DNA of 64,000 bases, from assembly GCA_963837425.1 (NCBI GenBank), contig CAWINH010000006.1:434001-498000 (forward strand). The letters run 5' to 3'. The notes under the pieces were generated by a model, which did not search any database, was not told the DNA's origin, and saw only the letters and a program-made list of their open reading frames with translations. Each line of letters opens with the position of its first letter. Position 1 is the first letter of the stretch. The position numbers and the translations under genes were made by a program. The stretch comes from CAWINH01 sp963837425. GTDB taxonomy: Bacteria; Chloroflexota; Limnocylindria; QHBO01. This document shows, one piece after another, positions 60,673 to 64,000 of the stretch.

Positions 60673-60868
60673 AGCCCGCCCGATTCCCGATGAGTCCATA
60701 TGCCCCGGCCGATGAGTCCGGTTGACTCTGGTGCACTTCGGAGGGGAACCGGAAACTGATAAGCGACCCGGAGAAGTCGAAGGTCGAAGTCAAGCGAACG
60801 ACCCGCAAGGGAAGGACGCAGGGAGGCGGCCCAAGGTCTCTCCGGGTCGCGCGCCTGTGCGAATCAGC
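60616..60868 (+). other. Non-coding region with possible structured RNA
   Basis: No gene is supported. The stretch after 60735 is purine-rich with GGGGAACCGG, ACCCGGAG and CTCCGGGT arms (60770 and 60840 areas) that could pair, and it ends at the 13-bp hairpin at 60869. I could not match it to a known RNA family. Confidence 0.3.
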
Positions 60869-60909
60869 AGCGGCGACCGCGATGGGCAGCCCCGGACGCG
60901 GTCGCCGCT
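60869..60909. terminator. 13-bp stem hairpin, likely terminator
   Basis: AGCGGCGACCGCG (60869-60881) and CGCGGTCGCCGCT (60897-60909) pair perfectly. On the plus strand TTTCG follows; on the minus strand it lies about 50 nt after the clpB stop. It may serve clpB (T-less) or an RNA from the left. Confidence 0.5.
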
Positions 60910-60961
60910 TTCGTGTCGCTCAGCCGCCGACGCGGCCGCCGCCGACGCGGCCGCCGCCGAC

Positions 60962-63611
60962 TCAGCCGCCGCCCACCGGGGTGGCCTCGGGCTCGGGGGT
61001 CGCGGCTGCATCGGTCCTGGCGAAGGTGAGCTCGTCACCGGTCAGGTCGATCCGCACCGTGGACCCGGCCGGGAACTCGCCGGCCAGGATGCGCTTCGCG
61101 AGCGGGTTCTCGATGAGGCGCTGGATCGCGCGACGCAGCGGCCGCGCGCCGTAGGTCGGGTCGTAGCCCTCGCGCGCCACGAAGGCGCGGGCCGCATCGG
61201 TCACCTCCAGGCTGATGCGCGACTCCGAGAGCCGCCGCTCGACGCCGGCCAGCAGCAGGGTCACGATCTCCGCGAGCTGCGCCTCGGAGAGCGGCTTGAA
61301 GACGATGATCTCGTCCACCCGGTTCAGGAATTCTGGGCGGAAGACCTCGCGTAGCTGGCTCCGCACGCGGTCGGAGGCCTCCGCGAAGGCCGCCTCGCCC
61401 TGCTCCCCGGCCTCGATGAGCGCGGCGGAGCCGACGTTCGAGGTCATGATCACGACGGTGTTCTTGAAGTCCACGGTGCGCCCCTGCGAGTCGGTCAGGC
61501 GCCCGTCGTCGAGGAGCTGGAGGAGGACGTTGAAGACGTCGGGATGCGCCTTCTCGATCTCGTCGAAGAGGACGACCTGGTACGGCCGGCGGCGGACCGC
61601 CTCGGTGAGCTGCCCGCCCTCGTCGTAGCCGACGTAGCCGGGCGGCGCCCCGACCAGCCGCGAGGTCGCGAACTTCTCCATGTACTCGCTCATGTCGATC
61701 CGGACGAGGGCGTTCTCGTCGTCGAACATGAACTCTGCGAGCGAGCGTGCCAGCTCCGTCTTCCCGACCCCGGTGGGGCCCAGGAAGATGAAGGAGCCAA
61801 TGGGTCGCTTCGGGTCCTTCAGCCCGGCGCGCGCCCGGCGGATGGCATCTGAGACCGCGGTCACCGCCTCGTCCTGGCCGATGAGCCGCTCGTGGAGGCG
61901 CTCCTCCATGCGGAGCAGCTTCTCCGTCTCGCCCTCCATCAGGCGGGAGACGGGGATCCCGGTCCAGCGCGCGACGACCTCGGCGACGTCGTCCGCGTCG
62001 ACCTCTTCCTTCAGCAGCAGCGAGCCCGATGCGCGCAGCCCCTTCAGGCGCGCCTCCGCCTCCTCGAGCTTGCGTGGTGAGCTCGGCGGTTCGCCCGTAG
62101 CGGAGCTCCGCGGCCTTCGCGTAGTCGGCGGCGCGCTCGGCTGCCTCGATCTCGGGAGTGAGCCGCTCGAGCGCCTCCCGCGTCTCGCGGATGGAGGAGA
62201 CGACCTCCTTCTCGCGCTCCCACTCCGCCTTCATTCCGTCGCCGCGCTCGCGGAGGTCGGCGAGCTCGCGCTCGAGCGCCTCGAGGCGTGCCTTCGAGGC
62301 GTCGTCGCGCTCCTTGCGGAGGGCCTCGCGCTCGATCTCGAGCTGCATCCGCCGGCGCTCGACCTCGTCGAGCTCCGCGGGCATGGAGTCCATCTCCATC
62401 CGCAGCCGGGACGCGGCCTCGTCCACGAGGTCGATCGCCTTGTCCGGCAGGAAGCGCTCGGTGATGTAGCGGTTCGAGAGGACGGCCGCGGCGACGAGCG
62501 CGGAGTCGGTGATCCGCACCCCGTGGTGGACCTCGTAGCGCTCGCGCAGGCCGCGGAGGATGCTGATCGTGTCCTCGACGTTCGGCTGGTCCACGACGAT
62601 CGGCTGGAAGCGGCGCTCGAGCGCCGCGTCCTTTTCGATGTTCTTGCGGTACTCGTCGAGGGTGGTGGCGCCGATGGCGTGCAGCTCGCCGCGGGCGAGC
62701 ATGGGCTTCAGCATGTTCGCCGCGTCCATGGCGCCCTCGGCCGCGCCGGCCCCGATCACGGTGTGGAGCTCGTCGATGAACAGGATGACCTGGCCGGACG
62801 CCTCGGTGACCTCCTTGAGGACCGCCTTCAGGCGCTCCTCGAACTCCCCGCGGTACTTCGCACCGGCCACCATTGAGCCCAGGTCCAGGGCCACGATCCG
62901 CTTGTCGCGAAGGCCCTCCGGCACGTCCCCGCGCACGATGCGCTGCGCGAGCCCCTCGGCGATCGCGGTCTTGCCGACCCCCGGCTCCCCAATGAGGACC
63001 GGGTTGTTCTTCGTCCGCCGGGAGAGGACACCGATGACGCGACGGATCTCCTCGTCGCGGCCGATCACCGGGTCCAGCAGGCCGCGGCGCGCGGCATCGG
63101 TCAGGTCGCGTCCGTACTTTTCGAGGGCCTCGTAGGTCGCCTCGGGGTTCTCGCTCGTCACGCGCTGGTTCCCTCGGATGCTGCTCAGTGCCTCGAGGAC
63201 GGCTGCCGCGGTCACGCCCCGATCGGTCAGCAGGCGGCCGGCCTCGCTGCCGGCGCCGTCCTCCACGATCGCCAGCAGCAGATGCTCGGTCGAGACGTAC
63301 TCATCATGCATCCGCTCGGCAATCGGGTGCGCGTCGGAGAGGATCCGTCGCGCCTCGCCCGACAGCGCGAGCTGCTGCGCCGAGCCGGTCACCGTGGGCA
63401 GCCTGCCAAGCGCTGTCCGGGCCGCCTCCGCCAGCTCCGTGGGCGGGACGCCCAGCCGCTCGAGAACTGCCGGCACCACGCCATCGGGCTGGTCCACCAG
63501 GCTGAGCAGGAGGTGGGTGGCGGTCAGCTCCGGATGACCCTCGCCCTCGGCGAGCTGCTGGGCGGCGAGGATCGCCTCCTGGCTGCGGGTCGTGAATCGC
63601 TCGGTACGCAT
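60962..63611 (-). CDS. clpB: ClpB-type disaggregase chaperone, frameshifted near 62075
   Basis: About 880 residues. N-domain (SQEAILAAQQLAEGEGHPELTATHLL), AAA-1 with Walker A GEPGVGKTAIAEGLA and VILFIDELHTVIGAG, M-domain coiled coil (RRRMQLEIEREALRKERDD... to TAELTT), an extra base near 62075, then AAA-2: HERLIGQDEAV, LGPTGVGKTELARSLAE, RIDMSEYMEKFATSRLVGAPPGYVGYDEGGQL, VVLFDEIEKAHPDVFN, and the sensor motif YGARPLRRAIQRLIENPLA. The M-domain identifies ClpB rather than ClpC. It disaggregates proteins with DnaK/DnaJ. Start ATG 63611 shares a base with the dnaJ stop (TGATG). Confidence 0.92.
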
Positions 63612-64000
63612 CAGTGGACCGACCGATCCGCGGCGCGCGGATTCGCCTGGGGGTGGCGGCCAAGGACCTTGGCAACCTCCTCGCGAGCGGCTTCGTCGAG
63701 CTCGGGCAGGACGACCCGCGCGCGAACGATGAGGTCGCCGCGCTCATTGCCCCTGGCCGCGTGTCGTGGGAGGCCGCGCCCGCGTACGTGGATCTCCTGC
63801 CCGTTCTGGGTGTTCGGTCGAATCCGGAGCTTCACGCTCCCGGTGGGGGTCGGGACCGGGACCTCCGTCCCAAGCAGCGCCTCGGCGAGGGTGAGCGGCA
63901 CCTCCGTGACGAGGTCCGCCCCGCGTCGCTCGAATCGGGGATCCGGCTGCACCCGAACGGTGATCACGAGGTCGCCGGCGGTGCCGGCCCCTCCCTTCAG
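63611..64000 (-). CDS. dnaJ: DnaJ-type co-chaperone, C-terminal part only
   Basis: Runs off the right edge; about 129 residues visible. GAGTAGDLVITVRVQPDPRFERRGADLVTEVPLTLAEALLGTEVPVPTPTGSVKLRIRPNTQNGQEIHVRGRGLP is the DnaJ C-terminal substrate-binding domain, with GDLIVRARVVLPE. Zinc-finger and J domains would lie beyond the window; it could be CbpA/DnaJ2-like. One-base overlap with clpB implies a chaperone operon. Confidence 0.88.
   Translation of the reverse strand: MKGGAGTAGDLVITVRVQPDPRFERRGADLVTEVPLTLAEALLGTEVPVPTPTGSVKLRIRPNTQNGQEIHVRGRGLPRHAARGNERGDLIVRARVVLPELDEAAREEVAKVLGRHPQANPRAADRSVH

Noticed and set aside
60680..60735. Hammerhead ribozyme, suggested by CGATGAGTCC repeated twice and GGAAAC
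   Set aside because: The core needs CUGANGA and then GAAA across a stem II; here the sequence is CCGATGA and the parts do not assemble into the three-way junction.
1..64000. Use of ATT rather than ATC for isoleucine mainly before G (CATTGG/CCAATG frequent on both strands)
   Set aside because: Noted by eye but not counted; CATCGG is also frequent, so it may be simple codon-context bias. A genome-wide word-frequency test against codon-shuffled sequence would be needed.

Overview
The window is 64 kb of high-GC bacterial chromosome without recognisable rRNA, tRNA, CRISPR or transposase genes. Gene content (many polytopic GT-C glycosyltransferases, class II fructose-bisphosphatase GlpX, an RNHCP protein, a DUF5317-MFS fusion) and widespread leaderless starts with a TANNNT box 6-10 nt before the start codon suggest a deep-branching high-GC lineage. 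A Chloroflexota (Limnocylindria-like) genome is my best guess; this is inference.

Layout. 2-17357: cell-envelope glycan region with three paralogous membrane proteins sharing a WGGY...DGRND domain, several GT-C/GT87-type mannosyltransferase-like proteins, a sulfatase-like membrane protein, a glycerophosphodiesterase, an FAD oxidoreductase, an HTTM-DCC fusion and a PAP2/AUR1-like phosphatase. 17420-27295: exopolysaccharide/O-antigen island of visibly lower GC, with two O-antigen-ligase/TPR proteins, an initiating sugar-phosphate transferase, a MptE-like/DUF115 protein, a Wzx-type flippase and a GT4. 27334-37404: second sulfatase-like gene with two tiny partner proteins, a nucleotidyltransferase pair, a methyltransferase, a catalytically degenerate sulfatase, a metallophosphoesterase, an HTH regulator and another GT4, interspersed with palindromic repeats. 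37440-42637: pcm, small membrane proteins, the DUF5317-MFS fusion and an HD-GYP phosphodiesterase. 42638-47376: a MalT/SARP-type giant regulator whose 5' end is tandemly duplicated, followed downstream by a promoter and two micro-ORFs ending in LKGW. 47625-64000: small regulators and membrane proteins, a PilZ-containing GT2, folK, glpX, purH, an ECF sigma/membrane-partner pair, an esterase lipoprotein, RNHCP, clpB and the end of dnaJ.

The genes mainly describe envelope polysaccharide synthesis: polyprenyl-phosphate-sugar-dependent GT-C enzymes and a Wzx/Wzy-type pathway, with likely c-di-GMP input through the PilZ-GT2 and HD-GYP proteins. The most novel-looking locus is the SARP/MalT regulator with adjacent LKGW peptides and helically phased direct repeats.

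Caution: at least a dozen single-base frameshifts interrupt otherwise well-conserved genes, including purH (several), glpX and clpB. This pattern points to sequencing or assembly indels rather than real gene decay, so interrupted genes are reported as single loci.
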